Of a DNA stretch of 64,000 nt, positions 32,788 through 41,758 are shown one piece after another. The notes under the pieces were generated by a model. That model was not told the DNA's origin. It saw only the letters and a list, made by a program, of their open reading frames with translations, and searched no databases. A program made the translations under genes and the position numbers. The first letter of the stretch is position 1. The number at the start of each line of letters is the position of its first letter. The stretch comes from a bacterium (GTDB lineage Bacteria > Cyanobacteriota > Vampirovibrionia > Gastranaerophilales > Gastranaerophilaceae): assembly GCA_017652265.1 (NCBI GenBank), contig JAGCBH010000006.1:1-64000 (forward strand), written 5' to 3'.

Positions 32788-34410
32788 CTATTTTTTATCC
32801 GGTGCCGGCGGAGGCGGCGGATATGCATCATCATTTGTAATTATAAAATCATAATAATGACTTTGAGCAACCGCTGCGTCAACATTACCATCATCTTCCA
32901 TTGTTGCATTTTTCAATTTTAATCCGCTATCCGGCAGAACGTTTATGATATTTCTGTGGAATTTGTTGATATCATCTATATTTCCGCTTACACCTTCTAT
33001 AATTATTTTGCCGTCATTGTACGTCTTAAAATATGTCATCCAAACTCTTCTTGGAATAACTTCACCAATAGTTCTGTATGCAATCAATTTAATTCTGTTA
33101 TTATTCAAAACATTTTTTATCTCTTGTTTTGCATTAAACGCATCCTGCGCACTGGCTATTTTACTCAGTTCGTCAATTTCGCCCTGAAGTTGTTGAATTT
33201 CCGTTTCAATCTTCTTAATTTTACTGTTCAAAGACGAATCCGTTATGGTAAAAATCAATGCCATAAGTCCCAATATAACAACAACAGCAATTAAAAGAAT
33301 TATTGAATAGGTTTTAGCTGTGTTAGGAGTTATTTCATAAATATTTTTACCGATAGCAAATGTAACAACTTCATTATCCGTATTTTGTTTAACATTTGAT
33401 TTTATAAAATCAAAATGCAGAATTGACGGCATGGTATTAATATCAAGCATACCCAAAAGTTTCAGAGATGGCTTAAGCTTGTATTTCTGATCTACTTCGG
33501 CAGAGATAGGAACAAATTCCTCTTTACGAAAGATATTATCATCAATATAAATAACTTCTTTGTATTCCAAAGAGCCGGTTGCCATAAGTGATGAACATAA
33601 TTCTTCAGCATTTATAAGGTCGCATTCCGACACCACAACCAAAGAATCCGCCGTAAATCCTAACAATGCCAATTCAACAGCCTGCGCCAGAGAGTTATAG
33701 ACAGTGTCAGAACTTTCCGCCTCAACGGAAAAATCTTCCTGTACATAATCCAATATCTTGTTTGCTGTCATCGAAAATAACGCATAACCGTCAGAATTTA
33801 TAATCAAAAAATTCCATGTTGATTCAGGCATTAATTGATTACGGATTAAATTTGTACGCGCTAAACCATTTAAAATTGACGTGTATGACGTTTCAATACC
33901 GATTATTTTGGCCCCAAAACTCTTAAACAAGTCTTTTATTTTTGCAATAACTTCATCCTGCAATGCACTATAGAAAACATCACGCATACCGACATTTTCA
34001 CCGGCTTCAAAACTGTCCCAGTCAAATAACGGCAGATAACGGGAAAAGATATATGAGTTTTCAATTTCCGACAAAACAGACTGTCCAATAGCGGTATCAT
34101 CCAGCATTGAAGGCAATTCTCTTGAGCCCATAAGAACAGTAGGAACGTTCAGTATAACATCACTGTTAGCTTTTATATCCAGTTCGGTCAACAACTCCAG
34201 ATACGTATCACGGAATTTTTCCAAATCAGCAATTTCTTTGGTATTTATATCGTACGGAATAACCGAACTTGCATACTTAGATAATTTACCGGTCAATTCA
34301 TCATACTGGCAAACTTCTAAAATTCCGGACTGGGAAACAGACACGTAGGTCTTTTCCTTATTCCCCATCCCTAATTTACCCATAAGGTCATTTATAATAT
34401 TTATACTCAT
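32788..34410 (-). CDS. Fused PilM-PilN-like pilus alignment protein
   Basis: 540 residues. The first about 360 form an actin-like (PilM/GspL-type) cytoplasmic domain: YVSVSQSGILEVCQY, VILNVPTVLMGSRE, KIIGIETSYTSILNGLA, FTADSLVVVSECDL. A transmembrane helix at about 374-395 (IILLIAVVVILGLMALIF) is followed by a coiled coil (KIKKIETEIQQLQGEIDELS) and a PilN-like periplasmic ferredoxin fold (RRVWMTYFKTYNDGKIIIEG), ending in a Pro-rich tail. PilM and PilN are usually separate proteins that bind through the PilN N-terminus; fusion makes the link permanent, as in GspL. Confidence 0.8.
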   Translation of the reverse strand: MSINIINDLMGKLGMGNKEKTYVSVSQSGILEVCQYDELTGKLSKYASSVIPYDINTKEIADLEKFRDTYLELLTELDIKANSDVILNVPTVLMGSRELPSMLDDTAIGQSVLSEIENSYIFSRYLPLFDWDSFEAGENVGMRDVFYSALQDEVIAKIKDLFKSFGAKIIGIETSYTSILNGLARTNLIRNQLMPESTWNFLIINSDGYALFSMTANKILDYVQEDFSVEAESSDTVYNSLAQAVELALLGFTADSLVVVSECDLINAEELCSSLMATGSLEYKEVIYIDDNIFRKEEFVPISAEVDQKYKLKPSLKLLGMLDINTMPSILHFDFIKSNVKQNTDNEVVTFAIGKNIYEITPNTAKTYSIILLIAVVVILGLMALIFTITDSSLNSKIKKIETEIQQLQGEIDELSKIASAQDAFNAKQEIKNVLNNNRIKLIAYRTIGEVIPRRVWMTYFKTYNDGKIIIEGVSGNIDDINKFHRNIINVLPDSGLKLKNATMEDDGNVDAAVAQSHYYDFIITNDDAYPPPPPAPDKK

Positions 34411-34467
34411 ATTCTAAAACTCTCCGCTAAATAATTCTAGAATAAAACCGTATAAAAGTAAACTATG

Positions 34468-34481
34468 TTAAGTTAACTTAA
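34468..34481. promoter_or_regulatory. 14-bp perfect palindrome between divergent genes
   Basis: TTAAGTTAACTTAA lies 13 nt upstream of the nadA -35 element and 58 nt upstream of the divergent PilM-PilN start. Such a site could bind a dimeric regulator of nadA or both genes. Confidence 0.4.
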
Positions 34482-34493
34482 TTAAAGGCACGA

Positions 34494-34521
34494 TTGTTAA
34501 ATTTTATTTTTGTATTAAAAT
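34494..34521 (+). promoter_or_regulatory. nadA promoter
   Basis: TTGTTA (34494-34499), 16 nt, TAAAAT (34516-34521). An AAAGGA ribosome site lies between it and the ATG. Confidence 0.5.
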
Positions 34522-34550
34522 GTTAGCTAAATAGCCAAAGGAATTCGCAG

Positions 34551-35474
34551 ATGAATGAACTGGTTGAAAAAATAAATAAACTAAAAAAAGATAAAAATGC
34601 AGTAATACTGGCTCATTGTTACCAAAATATTGAGATTGATGAGGTTGCGGATTTTGTCGGCGACTCCCTGTATCTCAGCCGTCAGGCAGCAAAAACCGAT
34701 GCCGATATAATAATTTTTGCCGGAGTATATTTCATGGCGCAGGTTGCCAAAATACTTTCACCTGACAAACGTGTTTTTCTTCCGCGTATGGAATCAGGAT
34801 GTCTTATGGCAGACATGATTACTTTAAAAGATTTAAGAGAATTTAAATCGCAGCATCCGAACATACCTGTTGTTTGCTACATAAATTCAACAGCTGAAGT
34901 AAAAACAGAATGTGATATTTGTGTCACAAGTTCAAATGCCGTTGATGTAGTGAGAAGTTTAAATGTTCCGGAAGTTCTTTTCCTGCCTGATACATATCTG
35001 GGTAAATGGGTTGAAAGACAGCTTAACGGAACCAAAGTCATAACTTATCCCGGGTTTTGCCCGACACATATGAGAATAAGACCGGCAGATATTGAAAAAG
35101 CAAAAAAGCTCTTGCCTAATGCTAAAGTCCTTGCTCACCCTGAGTGCAAAAAAGAAGTAACCGATATTGCGGATTTTGTAGGAAGTACAAAAGATATAAT
35201 GAACTTTGTAAAACACAGTTCGTATGACAAATTCATAATTGCAACAGAAAAAGGTGTTACTGACAGGCTGACAAGAGATTATCCGAATAAAAACTTCATT
35301 CCTGCTGCCGAAAATTTAATCTGCCCTAATATGAAATGGAATACTTTGGCGGATATTTATAATGTACTTTTGAACGAAGAAAATGAGATATTTGTTGCTG
35401 AAGATATTGCGAAAAAAGCTATCAAATGTGTAGACAGAATGTTAGAGGTTACGGAGAAATGTCTGACGAAATAA
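34551..35474 (+). CDS. nadA: Quinolinate synthase A
   Basis: 307 residues. Three-fold pseudo-symmetric NadA with cluster ligands C84 (ESGCLMADM), C170 (PGFCPTHMR) and C258 (NLICPNMKW), matching the known three Cys of the 4Fe-4S cluster. AHCYQNIEIDEVADFVGDSL holds substrate residues. Condenses iminoaspartate with dihydroxyacetone phosphate to quinolinate, a precursor of NAD. nadB and nadC are not in the window. Its end overlaps the next gene by 16 nt. Confidence 0.97.
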   Translation: MNELVEKINKLKKDKNAVILAHCYQNIEIDEVADFVGDSLYLSRQAAKTDADIIIFAGVYFMAQVAKILSPDKRVFLPRMESGCLMADMITLKDLREFKSQHPNIPVVCYINSTAEVKTECDICVTSSNAVDVVRSLNVPEVLFLPDTYLGKWVERQLNGTKVITYPGFCPTHMRIRPADIEKAKKLLPNAKVLAHPECKKEVTDIADFVGSTKDIMNFVKHSSYDKFIIATEKGVTDRLTRDYPNKNFIPAAENLICPNMKWNTLADIYNVLLNEENEIFVAEDIAKKAIKCVDRMLEVTEKCLTK

Positions 35475-36205
35475 TTTTTGGCAAAAATTCCGTAATTGAA
35501 GCACTTTCCAATCCCACAAGAGAAATAAACAAAATTCTCATATCCCAAAACATTCACACAGATACTAAGATAGAAAAAATTAAAGAACTTGCGAAACAAC
35601 GCGGAATAGTTTATCAGTTTTGCGGTCGTGACAAATTCAGACCTTATGAGGAATTCTCCCATCAGGGCGTTGTGGCACTTGTCTCACCGATAGAATATTT
35701 GGAATTAGAAGATTTTATAGAAAAGAAACACGAAAATTCATCTGTTGTCATTTTGGACGGTGTTGAAGATGTGCACAACATGGGGGCAATCGCAAGAACC
35801 TGTGTCTGCGCCGGAGTTGACGCAATAATTATTCCGTCAAGACGTAATGTTTCAATAAATTCAACAGTTGAAAAAATAAGCGAAGGCGCCGTAAATCACA
35901 TTCCGATTATAAAAGTCAACAGCCTTGTAAGCGCCGTTCAGAAATTAAGAGAATCAGACTGGTGGATAATTGCGGCAGATGCAAAAGGAAAAGATAATTA
36001 TTTTGATGTAGATTATAATGACATGAATTTTGCTATAATAATGGGAGCTGAGCATGCCGGAGTTTCAAAATCTTTGTTGAAACTTGCGGATTTTACGGTA
36101 AAAATTCCCATGCTCAGAGATTTTAATTCACTAAACGTTTCAAATGCATTCAGCGCAATAATATTTGAAACTGTAAGGCAAAAACTCAAAAAAGCCGTTA
36201 GGTAG
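35459..36205 (+). CDS. rlmB: SpoU-family RNA 2'-O-ribose methyltransferase (RlmB/TrmH type)
   Basis: 248 residues from the ATG at 35459 (SD GGAG). The N-terminal substrate domain starts DEIIFGKNSVIEAL, as in RlmB. Then the three SPOUT knot motifs: DGVEDVHNMGAIART, FAIIMGAEHAGVSKSL and IPMLRDFNSLNVSNAFSAII. RlmB methylates G2251 in 23S rRNA; other TrmH-family targets are possible. Overlaps nadA; likely cotranscribed with the sigma factor gene. Confidence 0.9.
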   Translation: MSDEIIFGKNSVIEALSNPTREINKILISQNIHTDTKIEKIKELAKQRGIVYQFCGRDKFRPYEEFSHQGVVALVSPIEYLELEDFIEKKHENSSVVILDGVEDVHNMGAIARTCVCAGVDAIIIPSRRNVSINSTVEKISEGAVNHIPIIKVNSLVSAVQKLRESDWWIIAADAKGKDNYFDVDYNDMNFAIIMGAEHAGVSKSLLKLADFTVKIPMLRDFNSLNVSNAFSAIIFETVRQKLKKAVR

Positions 36206-36214
36206 GAGATTTAT

Positions 36215-37222
36215 ATGAAAAACGAACTTGAAAAATTTCAGTTTGACCAGGATGAAATATCTGACGAAGATATTGATTTTTCAACCATAGAAGAACCCGA
36301 ACTTGAAGCGGATGATCCGGAAACTTTGCTGGAAGATAAAAGAAGCGGAGAGGATTATAACAGTATAAAAGCTGATGACAACGTAAAAATCTACCTGCAC
36401 CAAATCGGTAAAATACCACTTTTGTCAATGGAAGAGGAATTTGAACTTTCCAAGAAAATTCAGGAAAAAAACGACAAATTTTCAAAAAACATCCTTGTTA
36501 ACGCTAATTTAAGACTTGTCGTCAGTATTGCTAAAAAATACGTAGGCAGAGGTCTTTCTTTCCTAGATTTAATTCAGGAAGGCAATGTGGGACTGATGAA
36601 AGCGGCAGACAGATTTGATTACACAAAAGGCTACAAATTTTCAACTTATGCGACATGGTGGATACAGCAGGCAATAACAAGGGCTATAGCTGATAAGTCA
36701 AGATTAATAAGACTTCCTATCCATTTGATTGAATCACTGAGCCGTATAAGACGGGTAACCATTGATTTAACAACCGAACTTGGGCACACACCGACCAAGC
36801 AGGAAATTGCTCACAGAATAGGTATGAGCGAACAAAAATTATCGGAAATAATAAAAGCCGCACAATCTACCGTAAGTATGGATACTCCGGCGGCATCTTC
36901 AAAAGATGAAAATGCAAAAATTGCGGATTTCATAGTTGATGACAATTCAATTGCACCTGAGAGCAAAGTTTCACAGGAAAATATGTTTGTTGATATAAAG
37001 AAAATGCTGAATATTTTAAGCCAGAAAGAACGTGATATTCTCATAATGCGATATGGTATTGACAATGACGGCAAGCACAGAACGCTTGATGATATCGGTA
37101 CTCAATACGGGGTTTCAAGAGAAAGAATACGTCAAATAGAAAACCGAGCCATTGCAAAACTTAAAAAATACTGCAAAAATAAGAATTTAACGATAGATTT
37201 GAAGAGTTACTTCGGTAATTAA
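36215..37222 (+). CDS. RNA polymerase sigma-70 factor (RpoD/SigA-like)
   Basis: 335 residues. After an acidic N-terminus without full region 1.1 come region 1.2 ([20 protein letters not shown]), region 2 ([56 protein letters not shown]), region 3 ([16 protein letters not shown]) and region 4 with helix-turn-helix [20 protein letters not shown]. All promoter-recognition residues look intact. The length suits a primary sigma factor of reduced size or a cyanobacterial-type group 2 sigma; which one cannot be settled from one window. Confidence 0.93.
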   Translation: MKNELEKFQFDQDEISDEDIDFSTIEEPELEADDPETLLEDKRSGEDYNSIKADDNVKIYLHQIGKIPLLSMEEEFELSKKIQEKNDKFSKNILVNANLRLVVSIAKKYVGRGLSFLDLIQEGNVGLMKAADRFDYTKGYKFSTYATWWIQQAITRAIADKSRLIRLPIHLIESLSRIRRVTIDLTTELGHTPTKQEIAHRIGMSEQKLSEIIKAAQSTVSMDTPAASSKDENAKIADFIVDDNSIAPESKVSQENMFVDIKKMLNILSQKERDILIMRYGIDNDGKHRTLDDIGTQYGVSRERIRQIENRAIAKLKKYCKNKNLTIDLKSYFGN

Positions 37223-37263
37223 ACATAATTATTAAAAAATAATAAAGATTGTGCTTCAGACAC

Positions 37264-37292
37264 TTGCAAGGCATGGCGGTTTAGTGTACAAT
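37264..37292 (+). promoter_or_regulatory. adhE promoter
   Basis: TTGCAA (37264-37269), 17 nt, TACAAT (37287-37292), identical in both hexamers and spacing to the gpmI promoter. SD AAGGAGA lies before the ATG. Confidence 0.6.
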
Positions 37293-37341
37293 TTTCCTGA
37301 TAAGTTGATTTAGAGGGAATTTTTTAAGGAGACGTTGTATC

Positions 37342-40005
37342 ATGACAACAAACAACAAGCAGGTTATAGAATCTTTGGAGAAAGCGCTTAACAACAACTC
37401 ATCCGTTGTAGATTCGCCTGAAAAACTGGAATTATTAATAGAAAGAGTAAAAAAAGCCCAGAAGATTTTTGCAACATTTTCACAGGAAAAAGTTGATGAA
37501 ATATTCAAAGCAGCGGCAGTTGCGGCAAACAGAGCACGTATTCCGCTTGCACAGATGGCCGTTGAAGAAACGGGTATGGGTATAGTTGAAGATAAAATAA
37601 TCAAAAACCATTTTGCTTCGGAATACATTTACAACAAAAATAAAGATATAAAAACATGCGGAATCATAAAAGAAGATAAAATTAACGGAGTTAAGATTGT
37701 AGCGGAGCCTTTGGGCGTTATCGCAGGTATCATTCCAACAACAAACCCTACATCAACCGCTATTTTTAAATCCTTAATCTGCTTAAAAACACGCAACGGC
37801 ATAATCTTTTCACCGCACCCGAGAGCAAAAAAATCAACTATCGCTGCCGCTAAACTTGTACTTGATGCAGCAGTTGCAGCAGGGGCTCCAAGCGATATTA
37901 TCGGATGGATAGATGTTCCGTCAGTTGAATTATCAGGGATTTTAATGAAACACCCGTCAATTGACTGTATTCTTGCAACCGGCGGACCAAGCATGGTTAA
38001 AGCTGCATATTCATCAGGGAAACCGGCACTGGGCGTAGGTCCGGGTAATGTTCCTGCAATAATTGACGAAACAGCCGATATTAAAACCGCAGTTTCTTCA
38101 ATTATTATGTCAAAAACCTTTGACAACGGTATGATTTGCGCTTCGGAACAGTCGGTAATCGCCGTAAAAGACATTTACGATGCCGTTAAAAGCGAATTGA
38201 GTTACAGAGGTGCATATATAATGACCGATTATGAAGCACAAAAAGTTTCTTCAATAATCATGGTAAACGGTTCCGTTAACCCAAAAATCGTAGGACAATC
38301 CGCTCATACAATCGCAGAACTTGCAGGAATATCCGTTCCGAACAATACAAAAGTGTTAGTCGGTGAGGAAACCTCGTTAAATACGGAAAATCCTTATGCG
38401 CACGAAAAATTATCACCGATTTTAGCATTGTACAGAGCTGAAAGTTTTGAACAAGCTATTGAATATGCCCACGCACTTGTTCTTTTAGGCGGTGCAGGCC
38501 ACACTGCAGTGCTGCATACTGATGCCAGAAAACAAGACCGCATAGATTACTTTGCAAACAAAATTCCGACAGGAAGATTAATGATAAATTGTCCGTCATC
38601 ACAGGGAGCTATCGGTGATTTGTACAATTTTAAACTTGAACCGACTTTAACAATCGGCTGCGGTTCATGGGGCGGAAATTCCGTCAGCGAAAACGTAAGC
38701 GTAAAACATCTATTAAACTATAAAACAGTTGCTGAAAGGAGAGAAAATATGTTATGGTTTAAAGTTCCTTCAAAAGTATATTTCAAACGGGGTGCAATAG
38801 ACCTTGCGTTGAGAGAACTTCAGGGCAAAAAACGTGCCTTTATAGTAACTGACAGTTTCTTGTTTAATTCGGGCGCTGTAAATAAGGTAACGGCGATTTT
38901 AGAAGAAATCGGATGCGAATACGAAATCTTCTTTGACGTTAAACCTGATCCGACACTATCAACAATTAATCAAGCAATGAGCATAATAAGACCTTATGAG
39001 CCGGATGTAATTATCGCGCTTGGCGGCGGTTCTCCTATGGATGCCGCTAAAATCATGTGGCTTATGTATGAACAGCCTGATACGGTATTTGAAAATATTT
39101 CAACAAGATTTATGGATATAAGAAAAAGAATTTGTTCAATTCCTGACCTTGGTAAAAAAGCAACTATGGTTTGCATACCTACAACATCAGGTACAGGTTC
39201 TGAAGTTACACCGTTTGCTATCATAACGGATGATGAAAGCGGCGTAAAATATGCTATTGCAGATTACGCTTTAACACCGAATATGGCAATCATTGACCCT
39301 AATTTTGTTGATAACATGCCAAAAGGCTTAACATCGGCTTCAGGTATTGACGCTCTTGTTCACTCAATTGAAGCTTATGTTTCCGCTATGGCAACGAACT
39401 TCACAAATTCAAATGCACTGGAAGCAACAAAACTTGTATTCAGATACCTTGAACGTGCATATAAAGAGGGTGCTAACGATCCTATAGCAAGAGAAAAAAT
39501 GCACTATGCGGCAACTATCGCAGGTATGGCATTTGCAAACTCATTCTTGGGACTTTGCCATTCTATGGCACATAAATTAGGTGCAATGTTCCACGTTCCG
39601 CACGGTGTTGCAAACGCACTTTTAATCAGACAGGTTATAAAATATAATTCAACAGACTGCCCTAAAAAACAGTGCGTATTCCCGCAATACAAATTCCCTA
39701 ACGCAAAAGCAAAATACGGTCAGATTGCGGATGAATTGAATTTGGGCGGAAATAATGATGATGAAAAAGTTGAACTTCTTATACAGGCAGTAGACAAGCT
39801 CATGTCTGCTATTGAACTTCCGAAGTCAATTAAAGATTTCGGTATCTCAGAAGAAGACTTTATGTCGAAACTGGATGAAATGGTTGAACTTGCGTTTGAC
39901 GATCAATGCACAGGCGCAAACCCTGCATATCCACTTATGTCCGACATAAAACAAATCTACATGGACGCTTTCTACGGAACAGTAAGAGATTATCAGGAAG
40001 TTTAA
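37342..40005 (+). CDS. adhE: Bifunctional acetaldehyde-CoA/alcohol dehydrogenase
   Basis: 887 residues, full length. The N-terminal ALDH-like half (to about 440) has EPLGVIAGIIPTTNPTSTAI, ILATGGPSMVKAAYSSGKPA and the catalytic Cys in GMICASEQS. The C-terminal iron-dependent ADH half begins near VPSKVYFKRGAI and holds ALGGGSPMDAAKIMW, PTTSGTGSEVTPFA, HSIEAYVS and HSMAHKLGAMFHVPHG (metal His residues). It reduces acetyl-CoA to ethanol with NADH, regenerating NAD in fermentation, and forms long filaments (spirosomes) in other bacteria. Confidence 0.98.
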   Translation: MTTNNKQVIESLEKALNNNSSVVDSPEKLELLIERVKKAQKIFATFSQEKVDEIFKAAAVAANRARIPLAQMAVEETGMGIVEDKIIKNHFASEYIYNKNKDIKTCGIIKEDKINGVKIVAEPLGVIAGIIPTTNPTSTAIFKSLICLKTRNGIIFSPHPRAKKSTIAAAKLVLDAAVAAGAPSDIIGWIDVPSVELSGILMKHPSIDCILATGGPSMVKAAYSSGKPALGVGPGNVPAIIDETADIKTAVSSIIMSKTFDNGMICASEQSVIAVKDIYDAVKSELSYRGAYIMTDYEAQKVSSIIMVNGSVNPKIVGQSAHTIAELAGISVPNNTKVLVGEETSLNTENPYAHEKLSPILALYRAESFEQAIEYAHALVLLGGAGHTAVLHTDARKQDRIDYFANKIPTGRLMINCPSSQGAIGDLYNFKLEPTLTIGCGSWGGNSVSENVSVKHLLNYKTVAERRENMLWFKVPSKVYFKRGAIDLALRELQGKKRAFIVTDSFLFNSGAVNKVTAILEEIGCEYEIFFDVKPDPTLSTINQAMSIIRPYEPDVIIALGGGSPMDAAKIMWLMYEQPDTVFENISTRFMDIRKRICSIPDLGKKATMVCIPTTSGTGSEVTPFAIITDDESGVKYAIADYALTPNMAIIDPNFVDNMPKGLTSASGIDALVHSIEAYVSAMATNFTNSNALEATKLVFRYLERAYKEGANDPIAREKMHYAATIAGMAFANSFLGLCHSMAHKLGAMFHVPHGVANALLIRQVIKYNSTDCPKKQCVFPQYKFPNAKAKYGQIADELNLGGNNDDEKVELLIQAVDKLMSAIELPKSIKDFGISEEDFMSKLDEMVELAFDDQCTGANPAYPLMSDIKQIYMDAFYGTVRDYQEV

Positions 40006-40027
40006 AAATTTCTTAAATATAATTTTG

Positions 40028-40057
40028 GAGAGGGTATTAAACACCCTCTCTTTGTTT
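40028..40057 (+). terminator. adhE terminator
   Basis: GAGAGGGT (40028-40035) and ACCCTCTC (40043-40050), 7-nt loop, then TTTGTTT. Confidence 0.85.
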
Positions 40058-40165
40058 AGGAAATATTTGCAAAAAAGACTATTATTTGATAAAATTATCA
40101 GCAGAAAGTATGAACATTTATTTCCTGTTATTCGTTATAATACAGGGAGTAAGGAAAAAGTAATT

Positions 40166-40636
40166 ATGAAAAAATTATTATATATTTTACTGGCACTGTT
40201 TTTATTTGGTTTTGGGCCTGCAATGGCTAACGATAAGCAAGATGCTATCAATTTCTTTAATTTTTATGTTAAATCAGCAAACACTTATGATACTGTTATA
40301 GGCAGTTTTTATTCTCCAAGTGCCAAAATCATACGTCAGGTAGTTAAGCCCGATGGCACAACGGTTGATGTTGATACCGATACAGCAACTTACCTTAAAC
40401 AGTTAAAATTAGGTCAGGCAACAGCAAAACTCAGAAAATATACCAATTCCTATAAAAATATTACGGCAGAAAAAGTGCCTACAGGTATAAAAGTCTCTTC
40501 ACTCCGCCAGCCCAAAGGAGAATCGTACTGGCTCAAAGCATATATGATTCTGACAAAACAACCTAACGGCAAATGGCTGATAACAGAAGAAATGATGCAA
40601 ACTAAAGAACAAATATTTTTAAGATACGCAAAATAA
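40166..40636 (+). CDS. Secreted protein, NTF2/DUF4440-like size
   Basis: 156 residues from the ATG at 40166 with SD AAGGAAA and TATAAT (40136-40141) upstream. A signal peptide ends near GPAMAND. The mature part (DAINFFNFYVKSANTYDTVI; SPSAKIIRQVVKPDGT; WLKAYMILTKQPNGKWLITE) has the alternation of helix and strands seen in NTF2-like secreted proteins. No catalytic residues recognised. Precedes aroC by 9 nt. Confidence 0.75.
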   Translation: MKKLLYILLALFLFGFGPAMANDKQDAINFFNFYVKSANTYDTVIGSFYSPSAKIIRQVVKPDGTTVDVDTDTATYLKQLKLGQATAKLRKYTNSYKNITAEKVPTGIKVSSLRQPKGESYWLKAYMILTKQPNGKWLITEEMMQTKEQIFLRYAK

Positions 40637-40645
40637 GGATATTAA

Positions 40646-41701
40646 ATGGGGAATTTCAGATTTTTGACATCAGGAGAGAGTCACGGCAAAGCCTTAACTG
40701 CAATAATTGAAGGGTTGCCGGCAGGATTTGATATTGATGAAAACTTTATCAACAATGAACTAAAGCGCAGACAACAAGGGTACGGCAGAGGGAAAAGAAT
40801 GGAAATTGAACACGATACCGTTGAAATCCTGTCAGGTATTCGTTTCGGCAAAACTCTGGGTTCTCCTGTCACATTAATGATTAAAAATAAAGACTGGGAA
40901 AACTGGTCTGAGATTATGAGTGTGAATGCCAAAGATTTCACTGAAGAAAAATCTTTCACCACCCCTCGCCCGGGACACGCTGATTTTGCCGGTGCAGTTA
41001 AATATTCACACGAAGATTTGCGTAATGTATTAGAACGTGCAAGTGCCAGAAAAACTGCAATAGAAGTAGCAGTGGGCGCAGTTGCAAAACAGATTTTGGC
41101 ACAATTTGGAATAAATTGCCATTCTGAAATTTTACAAATAGGAAAAACAACAAATCCTGACGATTTTGAAAACGAAATAAATTCGGCGAGAGAAAAAGGA
41201 ATTTCTTTAGGCGGAAAATTTAAAGTTATTTACCAAAATTTACCTGTCGGACTTGGCTCATACGTACATTATGACAGAATGATAGACGGTAAAATCGCAC
41301 AGATGGTTATGAGTATCCCTGCCGTACGCTCTGTTTCTATAGGTGACGGAGAAAACTGTGCCTCCGCATACGGAAACGAATTTCAGGATGAAATTTATAC
41401 GGAAAACGACAAAATAGTCCGCAAAACAAACCACGCAGGCGGAATAGAAGGCGGAATGACTAATGGTGAAGATTTGGTTGTTGTTGCAAGTATGAAACCG
41501 ATTCCTACAATGAAAACCGCTCTAAAAACCGTTGATTTAAAAACAGGAAAAGAAACCGAAGCTCATTTTGAACGCTCTGACACCTGTGCTGTTGAGGCTT
41601 GCGCCGTTATTGCGGAAAATCGTATTGCATGCGTTTTGTTAGATGAATTTTTACAAAAATTTGGCGGCGACAACAAAAAAGAAATTGAAAATTTATTTTA
41701 A
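40646..41701 (+). CDS. aroC: Chorismate synthase
   Basis: 351 residues. FLTSGESHGKALTAIIEGLP, RRQQGYGRGKRMEIEHDTVE, RPGHADFAGAVKYSHEDLRN with VLERASARKTA, and NHAGGIEGGMTNGEDLVV are the family signatures. Converts 5-enolpyruvylshikimate-3-phosphate to chorismate with reduced FMN. It feeds the TyrA encoded at 57357-58112. Confidence 0.98.
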   Translation: MGNFRFLTSGESHGKALTAIIEGLPAGFDIDENFINNELKRRQQGYGRGKRMEIEHDTVEILSGIRFGKTLGSPVTLMIKNKDWENWSEIMSVNAKDFTEEKSFTTPRPGHADFAGAVKYSHEDLRNVLERASARKTAIEVAVGAVAKQILAQFGINCHSEILQIGKTTNPDDFENEINSAREKGISLGGKFKVIYQNLPVGLGSYVHYDRMIDGKIAQMVMSIPAVRSVSIGDGENCASAYGNEFQDEIYTENDKIVRKTNHAGGIEGGMTNGEDLVVVASMKPIPTMKTALKTVDLKTGKETEAHFERSDTCAVEACAVIAENRIACVLLDEFLQKFGGDNKKEIENLF

Positions 41702-41706
41702 AACCC

Positions 41707-41735
41707 TTGTCAGCATTGACAATTTTTGCTATAAT
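41707..41735 (+). promoter_or_regulatory. Promoter of the helicase-nuclease gene
   Basis: TTGTCA (41707-41712), exactly 17 nt, TATAAT (41730-41735). SD GGGAG precedes the ATG at 41759. Confidence 0.7.
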
Positions 41736-41758
41736 CAGGGAAATCGGGAGATGAATTG

